Shown: positions 25,474 through 33,786 of the stretch, piece by piece
Layout: every line of letters starts with the position of its first letter
Position numbering within the stretch: position 1 is the first letter of the stretch
The notes under the pieces: model-generated
Seen by the model: only the letters and a program-made list of their open reading frames with translations
Told to the model about the DNA's origin: nothing
The model's database searches: none
Position numbers and translations under genes: made by a program
From: an uncultured Chthonomonas sp.
Lineage (GTDB): Bacteria; Armatimonadota; Chthonomonadetes; Chthonomonadales; CAJBBX01
Assembly (NCBI GenBank): GCA_903951425.1
Contig: CAJBBX010000025.1
Span: forward strand, 1-48,790
Direction of reading: 5' to 3'
DNA: 48,790 nucleotides

Positions 25474-27567
25474 TCAGCCGGCGATCACCGTCTCGCCGGG
25501 CACAAGTCGTAGCTCGAACGCGGCGGCTCGACCGTCGTCGGAAAGGCGCGACGCGTTTACGGCGTTGGGGCATGCGGCGGCCGGGATGGCAAGTCGCGCG
25601 CTCACGTCGGCGTCGCTGGTCACGCTGAGGGCTATGATGCGGCCTCGCTCCATCATACCGGATACCCGCGTTCCGGAGGGACCAGCGAGACCCGCGAACT
25701 CCACACGTTCCAGGGCAGGGGAGATGCCCCAAGCGACCCGTAGTTCATCGCCGTCCACGTGCACCGCGGAGGCCTGCAGCCCGTAGAGCCAGGCGCCGAC
25801 GCCTGTGGTGAACCAGGGCACGCGGTACTCCCCGTTGGCGGCTACATGCTCGTTGGGAGAGAGGTATGGACCCGCGCTGGCGGGTCCGCCCTGGACTGCC
25901 TCCCAGGCGCTCTGCGCCTGCTGGTGCATGGAGTGGACGATGGCGAGGTGCCCGGCGGTCCACATCCACTCGGAGGCGTCGAACACGGCGGAGAAGCCCG
26001 GCCTCCAGGCTCGGCCGGAGCGGCACAGCTGGTGGACCTTCGCGGCAGTCCTGCGAGCGGCGGGCGTGCCGACCTGGAGCCGGAACGGATAGATCGGGCC
26101 GAGGACCGAGTAGTGGAAGGCCTGGGCGTCGGGAATGGCGAAGCAACCATCCTCCATGGGCAGTGATCGGGCGACAGCCGCCGATAGCCGGCGCCAGGGC
26201 TCTACGAACCACTGGTCGACGCCGAGCTCCTGGCCCACCTGCGCAGCCCACCCCAGCGACGCTGCCGCTGCACCGATGGTGTACGGCCCATTGCGTACGA
26301 TGCCCACGGACTCGTCGAAATCGACACAGGGCCTCGTGCCCGCGCCGCCACCCGGGAGTTCCTCAACAACCTGCGTCTCAAGGTATCGAGTCACGGCGCG
26401 CAGGACCGGGTAGAGCTCCGCCAGCGTTCCCGGGTCGCGCTCCATCTCCCAGAGCGCCGCGATGCAGGCGGCGAACTGGCCGAGATGAAAGCGCTCGGTG
26501 AGCCAGTTGCCGTGCGGGTCGCGCTCATCGCCAGCCTCGGTGCTGCTCCATGGGTAGAGCGCGCCGCGACCGAGGCCACGAGCGATGGCCTTCGGTAATG
26601 TGGCCAGACGGAAGTAGCAGCAGCGCTTGGCGAGGTCGGTGTGGCCCGCGCTGAGCATGGCCATGAAGGGGTACATCTCATCATGGAACGCGCCGCCGCC
26701 CCAGTAGGGTACAGAGAGCGAGGCCGGCACCGACCACGGCGTCCATTGGCAACGTAGCGTGTAGAGCCCCATGGCCCGGAAGGCGTCCACCTCGGCGCAA
26801 CCCGTCGCCATCCGGCTGCGAGACGCGAATTGCGTCCAGGCGTCGGCCTGCCGCGTCTCTGCCGCCGCGGCTTGGGTGCGGGAGATGGGTGGCGTATAGC
26901 GTAGCCGGTCGCTGAACTGAACCGCCGTGGTGACGACCATGCCCGACCCAGGCTCGGCCTGCAGCGCGTGGGCGGCCGTACACCGCCGCTCCACGGTCTG
27001 GAGCCTGCTCGTGTCGGCCCCCTCGGCCCACGCGGTCACACGGACCTCTCCGAGCATCTGCTCGACGGCGTAGGTGAGGACCGCCCCGTCGGTCTCGGTC
27101 TGCCACTGGGCGCTGTCTGCCTGCTGTCCCAGCGTGTAGGTGACCGTGACCGCCAGTTCGCCTTCAGCGTCGCCGGTGCAGAGCGCGGTGGTTCGGGCGT
27201 AGAAGAGGTTGTCCGGCAGGGAGACGAAGCTGCGCGTGCGGAGCAACACGCGGCCAAAGCTGCACGTGGAGTGGACGATGCCGGTCTCCGGGTCGATGGA
27301 CTGCTTCCAGTCGGCCAGTGTCAGGTGGCGCCCGTCCAGCGAGACCTGCAGTGTCAGCGTGCCGAAGTCCGCCAGTTCGTGCTGTGGCCCATGGATGCGC
27401 CGGCCGGCCCACACGAAGTGCTGGGTGAGTCGCGCCGGAGATGCCTGTCTGCTTCCGCCCGAGTGGTAGCCCGTGGGGCCCAGCGTGGTGCAGATCTCGC
27501 CGTTGCCCGTGAGGGCCGAGACGGCGCCCTCGCTCGTACTGCCCTGATTCTGGTGGAGATTACCCAT
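25474..27567 (-). CDS. GH65-like (alpha/alpha)6-barrel glycoside hydrolase or phosphorylase
   Basis: The 697-aa protein has a beta-rich N-terminal domain (about 15-240), an alpha-helical barrel (about 250-600) and a small C-terminal beta domain, the usual order in clan GH-L enzymes. The stretch YWGGGAFHDEMYPF (289-301) followed by RLATLPKAIA and GALYPWSS matches the family 65 core. CVDFDES-GIVRNGPYT (414-430) aligns by eye with the GPDEYH-NNAYTN acid region, making E419 the candidate general acid. No signal peptide is seen, so it is probably cytoplasmic. The substrate is unknown and hydrolase versus phosphorylase cannot be decided. It is divergent from a secreted hydrolase gene. Confidence 0.75.
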   Translation of the reverse strand: MGNLHQNQGSTSEGAVSALTGNGEICTTLGPTGYHSGGSRQASPARLTQHFVWAGRRIHGPQHELADFGTLTLQVSLDGRHLTLADWKQSIDPETGIVHSTCSFGRVLLRTRSFVSLPDNLFYARTTALCTGDAEGELAVTVTYTLGQQADSAQWQTETDGAVLTYAVEQMLGEVRVTAWAEGADTSRLQTVERRCTAAHALQAEPGSGMVVTTAVQFSDRLRYTPPISRTQAAAAETRQADAWTQFASRSRMATGCAEVDAFRAMGLYTLRCQWTPWSVPASLSVPYWGGGAFHDEMYPFMAMLSAGHTDLAKRCCYFRLATLPKAIARGLGRGALYPWSSTEAGDERDPHGNWLTERFHLGQFAACIAALWEMERDPGTLAELYPVLRAVTRYLETQVVEELPGGGAGTRPCVDFDESVGIVRNGPYTIGAAAASLGWAAQVGQELGVDQWFVEPWRRLSAAVARSLPMEDGCFAIPDAQAFHYSVLGPIYPFRLQVGTPAARRTAAKVHQLCRSGRAWRPGFSAVFDASEWMWTAGHLAIVHSMHQQAQSAWEAVQGGPASAGPYLSPNEHVAANGEYRVPWFTTGVGAWLYGLQASAVHVDGDELRVAWGISPALERVEFAGLAGPSGTRVSGMMERGRIIALSVTSDADVSARLAIPAAACPNAVNASRLSDDGRAAAFELRLVPGETVIAG

Positions 27568-27671
27568 CGAGCCTCTATCGGGTACGCTTTCGGCGCGATC
27601 CCCATTCGGTTTGGTCCGTTATTTCGCCGGCCGCCCCGCCGTTTCCTTCGCCGGCAAGTGGAGGTAAGCCC

Positions 27672-28616
27672 ATGCGACGCATTATCTGGACGGCCCTGGC
27701 CCTGCTTGTGGTTGCGCTCGGGGCCACCGGCGCCCGTGCCGATGCCTCGGCAGACCGCCTGCGCATGGCGTTCTTCGACTACGACCCTGGCCTGAAGCTG
27801 GCCGCCGTGGTCGGGCCTGGTCCTCTCCTTAAGAACGAATCTAAGCGCCAGACAGCGCTACGGCGCCGCCATCGGGTGGAGTTCACCTCTGCGCATGACC
27901 AGCGCGTCACGGCCATCCTCACGCTACCCCTGGCCGGTGCCAAGCCATATCCGGCTATGGTGCTACTGGCCGGTTCGGGCGGTCACAAGGATACCGACTA
28001 CATCCGCCTCGTGGCGGACATGCTGGCGGGAATGGGATGTGCCTCCATCTCCATCGACGCGCAGTACCACGGCGAGAGGTCCAGGAAGGACCGCTCGGGC
28101 GACATCCACCTCATCAACGAGACCACGTCCCGCGACGCCTGGGTCCAGACGGTCATCGACCTGCGCCGGGCGGTGGACTACCTCTGCAGCCGTCCGGACG
28201 TGGACAAAGCGCGGATCGGCTACCTGGGCTTCAGCCAGGGCGGCATGATCGGCGCCACGTTCCTGGGCGTCGAGCCCCGCATTCGGGCCGCGGTGCTGGC
28301 CGTGGCGGGTGGCGGACTGGCGGACTGGGGCGCCAAGCTCGGGCTTACGGTGTCGTCGAGGATGGTGGCCAACGCTGAGATTGTGGAACCCACGCTCCAC
28401 ATCGGCCGATTCGCCCGGAGGCCGTTGCTGATGCTCTCGGCGAAGCGTGATGAACTGATCCCGGAGTCCGCGACGCAAGCCCTCTTTGCCGCTGCCGGCG
28501 AACCCAAGAAGCTGATCTGGTACAACGCCGGCCATATCCTGACCCCCAGCGCCCTGGTCGTCGATGCCAGGCAGTTCATCCTTCGAGAGGTGATCGGTGG
28601 CCCTGCGACTCGCTGA
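27672..28616 (+). CDS. Secreted alpha/beta hydrolase (dienelactone hydrolase / acetylxylan-esterase-like)
   Basis: An N-terminal signal peptide (MRRII, then a hydrophobic core, then GARADA) precedes a single alpha/beta-hydrolase domain in 314 aa. The nucleophile elbow GFSQGG places Ser188 as catalytic. The likely acid is D260 in SAKRDELIP and the histidine H288 in YNAGHIL. The oxyanion region is LLAGSGGHKDTDY. The start at ATG 27672 follows GGAGGT (27660-27665). The substrate is unknown; esters of polysaccharides or small molecules are plausible. The 104-base gap to the divergent glycosidase gene holds both promoters, but none is clear. Confidence 0.85.
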   Translation: MRRIIWTALALLVVALGATGARADASADRLRMAFFDYDPGLKLAAVVGPGPLLKNESKRQTALRRRHRVEFTSAHDQRVTAILTLPLAGAKPYPAMVLLAGSGGHKDTDYIRLVADMLAGMGCASISIDAQYHGERSRKDRSGDIHLINETTSRDAWVQTVIDLRRAVDYLCSRPDVDKARIGYLGFSQGGMIGATFLGVEPRIRAAVLAVAGGGLADWGAKLGLTVSSRMVANAEIVEPTLHIGRFARRPLLMLSAKRDELIPESATQALFAAAGEPKKLIWYNAGHILTPSALVVDARQFILREVIGGPATR

Positions 28617-28700
28617 TTTGCATCGATTTTGCCTGATGCCTTTCCGGTTCTGCCATGTGTCTGTGAGTCCCACCAACGAGCGTCGCGCAAGGGTCGCCGT

Positions 28701-29423
28701 ATGGTGACAGCCATAGAAAGCCAGACCCCGCTACGGCGCTACGACATAGAACAGAAGGTGCTGGAGCAGGTGAGCTACCTTGAGTCGCTGGGCCATCGCG
28801 AAGCCATGCGGCGAATTCGCGGGGCGCCGAACACGGAGTACCAGCCCGAGGCAGTGGTACTTCTAGCTAGGCACTATATGCACGGTGCACAGCGGGACGT
28901 GGGCTGGAGCCTCCTCGCAGTGCTGGCGCAGCGCATGTCGCACCGTGTCCGACGCCTGACAGAACGGATGCTTCCGGGCGTCGCGGACCGGACCGGGTTC
29001 TGTGACGACCTGGTTCGGGATCTCATGACCTCATGGTCAAGCATGGAGCCTGGACATGAGTTCTGGGCCGTTCGCTTCTACGTGGCGTTTGATCGCAAGG
29101 TGACGTCGTTGTGCAAGCGTGAGCGGAGCCGACTCGGCCCGTCGCTTGACGAACGCTACCCCGGGGATGCCGACACAGTGGGTGACCGACTGGCCGCATC
29201 GGAGGCGGTCTCCCTCATCGACTCCATTGCCGGCAAGCAGGCACTGATGATGCTCTCCGAGAAGCACCGGCAGGCCTTCGTCTTGCGGTACCGTGACCAA
29301 CTCTCCGAACTGGAGATCGCCGATCTCCTCGGCGTCACGGACCGGACGGTGCGCAACTACCTTCGAGGGGCCGAGATCGAGCTGACTCGGTGGCGCGCCG
29401 GCAACACAAGGATACCGACATGA
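28701..29423 (+). CDS. Sigma-70-family (ECF-like) RNA polymerase sigma factor
   Basis: The 240-aa product ends in a clear sigma region 4 helix-turn-helix (LSEKHRQAFVLRYRD, then ELEIADLLGVTDRTVRNYLRGA). An upstream helical segment with FCDDLVRDLM resembles region 2, but is diverged. I chose ATG 28701; the frame opens 72 bases earlier with a weaker start. The gene overlaps the following HTH-like gene by 4 bases (ATGA), so the pair is translationally coupled. By analogy with sigma/anti-sigma pairs, its partner may regulate it. Confidence 0.8.
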   Translation: MVTAIESQTPLRRYDIEQKVLEQVSYLESLGHREAMRRIRGAPNTEYQPEAVVLLARHYMHGAQRDVGWSLLAVLAQRMSHRVRRLTERMLPGVADRTGFCDDLVRDLMTSWSSMEPGHEFWAVRFYVAFDRKVTSLCKRERSRLGPSLDERYPGDADTVGDRLAASEAVSLIDSIAGKQALMMLSEKHRQAFVLRYRDQLSELEIADLLGVTDRTVRNYLRGAEIELTRWRAGNTRIPT

Positions 29424-30022
29424 GTGCACCCCTAGAGATGGTGCTGACGCAGTACGCCGATGCGGTTGCCGCCGGCGACGCCAACGTGGCGCGCTGGCTG
29501 GTCGCGTACCCACAGCATGCCCGTGAGTTGGCCGGCTTCGCGGCCGACTTGGCCTGCTACTCCGACCTAGGAGAGGCGTGCATGGAAGAGCCCGACTCGG
29601 ATGACGCGCCATTCATGGCGGCTCTGGCGCGGTTCACGCCGCCGCAGCGATGTGCGCCGATCGCTAGCCTGTGCCACGAGGCGCAACGGTTCGGTCTATC
29701 TACGAACGAACTTGCCGCCAGGCTTGGCCTCGATGTTTCTGTGATTGCGAAGCTCGACAAGAAGCTGATTCGTCCTGCCACGTTGCCGAGACGCCTGGTG
29801 GCTGTTGTGGCCGAGGCGCTCCAACGGTCGGTGGATGAGGTCGCGGCCTACCTCCGCACGCCCTTGGCGCCAGCAACGGCTGTGCGGGCGCTGAGTTTTC
29901 GGGCGCCATCTGCTCCCGTTGTACCCAAGGGGGAAACGTTCGCCGATGCGATCCGGTCGGCGCCGGAGATGCTCGAGGAGGCGCGGAGTGGCTGGCTCGC
30001 CGAGACCGACCTGCTCGGATGA
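29420..30022 (+). CDS. Putative HTH regulator, partner of the sigma factor
   Basis: I do not recognise a family for this 200-aa protein with confidence. The middle part (about 100-150) reads GLSTNELAARLGLDVSVIAKL and then PRRLVAVVAEALQRSVDEV. This looks like an XRE/Cro-type helix-turn-helix with the usual trailing helices. The N-terminal segment (YADAVAAGDANVARWL, YPQHARELAGFAADLA) is helical and resembles short modules found next to ECF sigma factors. The C-terminal 50 residues are Pro/Ala-rich. It is coupled to the sigma gene and precedes the ImmA/IrrE-helicase gene by 39 bases. An HTH protein beside an ImmA/IrrE peptidase is the classical repressor/protease pairing, so it is a candidate substrate. 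That is inference. Confidence 0.6.
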   Translation: MSAPLEMVLTQYADAVAAGDANVARWLVAYPQHARELAGFAADLACYSDLGEACMEEPDSDDAPFMAALARFTPPQRCAPIASLCHEAQRFGLSTNELAARLGLDVSVIAKLDKKLIRPATLPRRLVAVVAEALQRSVDEVAAYLRTPLAPATAVRALSFRAPSAPVVPKGETFADAIRSAPEMLEEARSGWLAETDLLG

Positions 30023-30061
30023 GCGCCCAGAGGCCGCCCGTCGGCCGCAGCAGGCGCTGAC

Positions 30062-33000
30062 GTGGTCCGCGAAGCGCGCATTCGCTCGCTAGCCGCCGCG
30101 TTCCGCGAAGGGCTCGGCGTAGCCGAAACGGCATCAGGCGCCGCTGTGGTTGCTGCGGCGTTGGCCCATCTGGGCATGAGCGCCGTACCACTACGTCCCG
30201 CGGACCCGCTGCTCGTGGGCGCCGTGGCGGTTCTGGATCGCGCCTGGCGCAGCGTCTGGCACTCCTCCGCGCTCGCCGGGCCTGCCCTCATTAGCGTCCT
30301 GGCCCATGAGATCGGCCACGCCGTGCTCGACCCTGACGGCGAGGCCGGTGACCATAGTCTGGCCGATGCGCCCGACTGGTGCGACGGGCCCGCAGAGCTC
30401 GCCTACAGTCCGGCACAACGCGGGGAGACCGAGGCGAACCTCTTCGCGGCTGAGCTACTGGCGCCGCGGCAGGCGGTCCGACACATCATGGTCGGCGAAC
30501 TGACACTACAGCACGCTGTTGAGGCATGGGGTGTGCCGGAGCGCATGGTGCTCGCCCAGTGTGTGGCGCATGCGTTTGACCGTGAGCCCGCCTCGCCGTT
30601 GGTTGCGGGCAGTGGGGCAGCATACCTGGACGCCGACCAGTGGGCGGCAGTCTCAAGCCCGTCACGCCGCCTCATGGTCCACGCAGGGCCGGGGACCGGG
30701 AAGACGCGCTGCATCATAGAGCGTGTCACCCACCTGCTCGAACGCGGCGCCGCGCCGGGGCGATTGCTGGTGTTGACCTTCAGCAACAACGCAGCGAACG
30801 AGCTGATCGAGCGCATGGGCGCCCGTCTGGGCAGTAACGGGCGGCTTGTACGGGTCTTCACGTTCCACGCTTTCGGTCTGGAGCTTCTCCGAACCCATCA
30901 CGCCGCAGCCAAACTGCCTGCGTCCCCCAGGGTGATCGATACGGTCGATGCCATCGAGATGCTGTTGGCTCATCCCGACGCTTTCGAGGCAGCCATGCCC
31001 ACCGGTAGGTCCGAAGTCGCTCGGGCCCACGCTCTTCTCTCTTCCCTCAACCATCTGCGCGAGGCCGGCGTCGATGTCGGCGGCGTTAGGTTGCGGGGTG
31101 AGGCCGGCGAGATGCCCCTGGAGCTGGCCGAGGCCTTCAAGGCATGGAACCGTCTCCTGGCCGATGCAGGCGCCATCGACTTCGCGGGCATGGTGACCGG
31201 CGCGGCGCGCCTGCTCCTTGCCGAACCGAGCGTGGGAAGCGCTGTTGGGCAGTCCCTCGACCATGTCCTGATCGATGAGGCCCAGGATATCAGCCTGATG
31301 GATGCCGTACTGGTGCGCGCCATCTCGGAGCATGGCGCATCGATCTGGGCGGTGGGCGACACGGCACAGGCGATCTACACGTTTCGGCCATCGGCGCTGG
31401 GCTCCGACCTGTCGATCCTGCGTAACGGCATCGCCGTGCATGATAGCGTTTCACTGACCGCTAACTACCGGTCCCTCGGCGACCTGGTCCGGCTCCATGC
31501 CGAGCTGGCGCGTCTGCTCGACCTCGACGCTGCCAATTCCGGCCTGCGTGTTTCGGTTCGGGGCGGTGGCGGCGAGGCCCTCCTTGTCAACGCCGAGGAC
31601 GAGGACGCGCAAGCCGAGGGATTGGCCAACCACCTGAAGGGCCGCCGCGACCGCATGGGCGCCGACGACTCCGCGGTGTTGTGTCGAACGCATGTCCAGT
31701 GTCGGGCCATCGCCAGGGCCCTCCAACTCCGCGGCCTGCGGGTGTCCGTGGAGGGCGGGCTCCTGGACTGCCGCCCTGCCATGGGCCTCGCGGCGGTTGT
31801 TGCGCTCTTCGGTGAGGCGGGAAGCGCACCGATCGCATCAGCCAATGGGCTGGCGGGGCTGGGCCTCACAGCTGGCGAGGTCAAGCGCTGGTCTAGCGCG
31901 ACGGATGCCGGACGCGGCACGCCTTTCGCGGCCCTTAGGGCCATGGAAGACCGATCCGCAGGACTGGCACGCGCATGCGATGTCCTGACTGCGGCGTCGG
32001 CGGGCCGGGGCGCTGCCTCGCTCCTGGGTCGTCTCCTGTTCAGCGGCCTCGGCCTGTGGCGACGGACCGGTATGGAGGCCGCCGCGCAGCCCGGTCACTT
32101 GCGTACGCTGCTGCGATTGGCCGACAAGTCCGAAACCCCGGAGCGTTTCATCGCGCGCCTCCGGATGACGCTGGAACTTGCCGATGACCGATCGGGGCAG
32201 GAGGCGGTGACGGGTCCGACGGACGCAATCCGCATCATGACGGCGCACTCTGCCAAAGGGCTCGAGTTCGGCGCCGTGGTGGTGCCTTACGTGGCGAACG
32301 GCGGCTTCCCGCTTCATCGTAGAGGCGGTCACGGCCCGGACGGCGAGGAAGGCGACGACGCGCTTGGCGAGGCACGGCTACTCTATGTCGCCGCCACACG
32401 GGCGCGCGACTCCCTGACGCTCATTGCTCCCGAGCGCACGGGACCGGCACGACGCCGCGCCGGCGACACCCTCGGGCGGCTGGCGCGCCATGCGTTCGAA
32501 GCCGCAGGCCTGCCTACGGTGCGTTGGAAATCCCCAACACAACTGCCTGCGGTCGACTCTCCGCCAGCGCCGACGGCCGACCTTCGAGTTCCTCGCTGGC
32601 TACTCGATGCATACCACGCCTGCCCCATGCGGTACCTCCTCGCACGCAGTCATCGGGCCCCCCGGTTTCTACCTCCACCATACGCCTATCGCAAGGCACT
32701 GGTCGCTTCGGTGCAGTGGATCGAGGCTGTGCGGCGTTACGGCCGTTCCGTGAGCTACGATGAAGCGATGGATCAGTGGTGCGCGGTATGGGCGTCGTAT
32801 GTGGCGGCAGAGCACATGGAGATGGCGGTCTGGCCCTTGCGGGCCGCGACAGCACTCCAATCCTGGCTCGACAGCAGCGTCCGACTGCCGGGCGACTTCC
32901 AGCGACAGGTTGAGGTGGATACCGGCGCAGGCATCGTGATACAGCGCGCCGAGTATGTGGTCGAAACGGCCTCAACCGTCATGGTAGCCGTCATTGATGA

Positions 33001-33298
33001 TGGTGCGACGGACGTGGCGCCGCCGGTTGGTGGCGCAGCCGGGAGGGCGTCGCTCTGCGCAGCGGCCCTGGCGGAGGGACGAGCGGCATCGGTTGCTCGG
33101 CTACGTCTGCACGGCAACGCGCAGGACGACCTGTCGCCGCGGGCGCAAGTGAAGGGGAAGGAACTCCTGGCGGAATACAGGCGGTCGCTAACGGGCATCG
33201 CGACGGGGCGATTTGGACCCAAAATGCACCATGAGACCTGTTCCGGGTGCGCCTATTTGTTTGCGTGCCCCGCAGTGTCGGCTCCGGGGGCCGCGTGA
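30062..33298 (+). CDS. ImmA/IrrE zinc peptidase - UvrD-type helicase - Cas4/AddB-like Fe-S fusion
   Basis: This single 1078-aa frame joins three modules. Residues 1-140 form an ImmA/IrrE metallopeptidase: AHEIGH (81-86) and the downstream ETEANLFAAELLAPR (122-136) that supplies the third ligand. Residues about 190-800 form a superfamily 1A helicase: AGPGTGKT (208-215), LTFSNNAANEL, DEAQD (405-409), GDTAQAIY (432-439), TAHSAKGLEF (727-736) and YVAATRARD (775-783). The C-terminus has C854 in YHACPMRYLL and C1060/C1063/C1069 (C-X2-C-X5-C), the four-cysteine Fe-S staple layout of Cas4/AddB-type PD-(D/E)XK nucleases. The nuclease core between them seems degenerate: IDDGA replaces the usual D-x-K-T-G. 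The GTG at 30062 has a weak ribosome binding site. Its stop overlaps rimI by one base. Confidence 0.85.
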   Translation: MVREARIRSLAAAFREGLGVAETASGAAVVAAALAHLGMSAVPLRPADPLLVGAVAVLDRAWRSVWHSSALAGPALISVLAHEIGHAVLDPDGEAGDHSLADAPDWCDGPAELAYSPAQRGETEANLFAAELLAPRQAVRHIMVGELTLQHAVEAWGVPERMVLAQCVAHAFDREPASPLVAGSGAAYLDADQWAAVSSPSRRLMVHAGPGTGKTRCIIERVTHLLERGAAPGRLLVLTFSNNAANELIERMGARLGSNGRLVRVFTFHAFGLELLRTHHAAAKLPASPRVIDTVDAIEMLLAHPDAFEAAMPTGRSEVARAHALLSSLNHLREAGVDVGGVRLRGEAGEMPLELAEAFKAWNRLLADAGAIDFAGMVTGAARLLLAEPSVGSAVGQSLDHVLIDEAQDISLMDAVLVRAISEHGASIWAVGDTAQAIYTFRPSALGSDLSILRNGIAVHDSVSLTANYRSLGDLVRLHAELARLLDLDAANSGLRVSVRGGGGEALLVNAEDEDAQAEGLANHLKGRRDRMGADDSAVLCRTHVQCRAIARALQLRGLRVSVEGGLLDCRPAMGLAAVVALFGEAGSAPIASANGLAGLGLTAGEVKRWSSATDAGRGTPFAALRAMEDRSAGLARACDVLTAASAGRGAASLLGRLLFSGLGLWRRTGMEAAAQPGHLRTLLRLADKSETPERFIARLRMTLELADDRSGQEAVTGPTDAIRIMTAHSAKGLEFGAVVVPYVANGGFPLHRRGGHGPDGEEGDDALGEARLLYVAATRARDSLTLIAPERTGPARRRAGDTLGRLARHAFEAAGLPTVRWKSPTQLPAVDSPPAPTADLRVPRWLLDAYHACPMRYLLARSHRAPRFLPPPYAYRKALVASVQWIEAVRRYGRSVSYDEAMDQWCAVWASYVAAEHMEMAVWPLRAATALQSWLDSSVRLPGDFQRQVEVDTGAGIVIQRAEYVVETASTVMVAVIDDGATDVAPPVGGAAGRASLCAAALAEGRAASVARLRLHGNAQDDLSPRAQVKGKELLAEYRRSLTGIATGRFGPKMHHETCSGCAYLFACPAVSAPGAA

Positions 33299-33786
33299 TG
33301 GCTCTCGTTGCGTCTATCCGACCCATGGAAAATGAGCATGTCGATGCCGTGGTGGCCATCGACCATGCCAGCTATCCGACGCCGTGGACCGACCAGGCCT
33401 ATCGCACGGAGCTACGAAACCGGTCTGCCGTCTACATCGTGGCTGAGGGCTGGGATGGTCGGGTGCTCGGATACGCGGGCATGTGGATCGTCGTGGACGA
33501 GATGCACGTGACTACTGTCGCCGTCGACCCTGGTCTCCGCCGCATGGGGATCGCCCGACGGTTGCTGATCGCGCTCTGCCGCGAGGGCATGGAACGCGGC
33601 GCTGGCCGAATGACCCTGGAGGTCCGCTCGCGCAACTTAGCGGCGATCGCACTCTACGAGCAGCTGGGCTTCGAGCGCCAGGGCCGCCGGCGCGGCTACT
33701 ACCAGGACACCGGCGATGATGCAATCATCATGTGGCAGGACAATGTGCAGTCAGTCCTCAGGCTGGCTGAAGGGGACGCCGCATGA
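33298..33786 (+). CDS. rimI: Ribosomal protein S18-alanine N-acetyltransferase (RimI-like)
   Basis: RimI acetylates the N-terminal alanine of ribosomal protein S18. The GNAT signature VDPGLRRMGIARRLL, the LEVRSRNLAAIALYEQLGF stretch and the C-terminal RRGYYQDTGDDAIIM all fit RimI. Adjacency to tsaD strengthens the call, since rimI and tsaD are often neighbours. ATG 33298 shares one base with the helicase stop (TGATG) and gives 162 aa; GTG 33295 is the alternative. tsaB, which often sits here, is absent. Confidence 0.88.
   Translation: MALVASIRPMENEHVDAVVAIDHASYPTPWTDQAYRTELRNRSAVYIVAEGWDGRVLGYAGMWIVVDEMHVTTVAVDPGLRRMGIARRLLIALCREGMERGAGRMTLEVRSRNLAAIALYEQLGFERQGRRRGYYQDTGDDAIIMWQDNVQSVLRLAEGDAA

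Noticed and set aside
32600-33298. Cas4 as part of a CRISPR system
   Set aside because: No repeats, Cas1/Cas2 or effector genes are present; the Fe-S region is fused to a helicase as in AddAB-type enzymes.
28701-33298. Prophage or integrative element because of the ImmA/IrrE domain
   Set aside because: No integrase, phage structural genes, attachment repeats or composition shift are visible, and the block runs straight into housekeeping genes.
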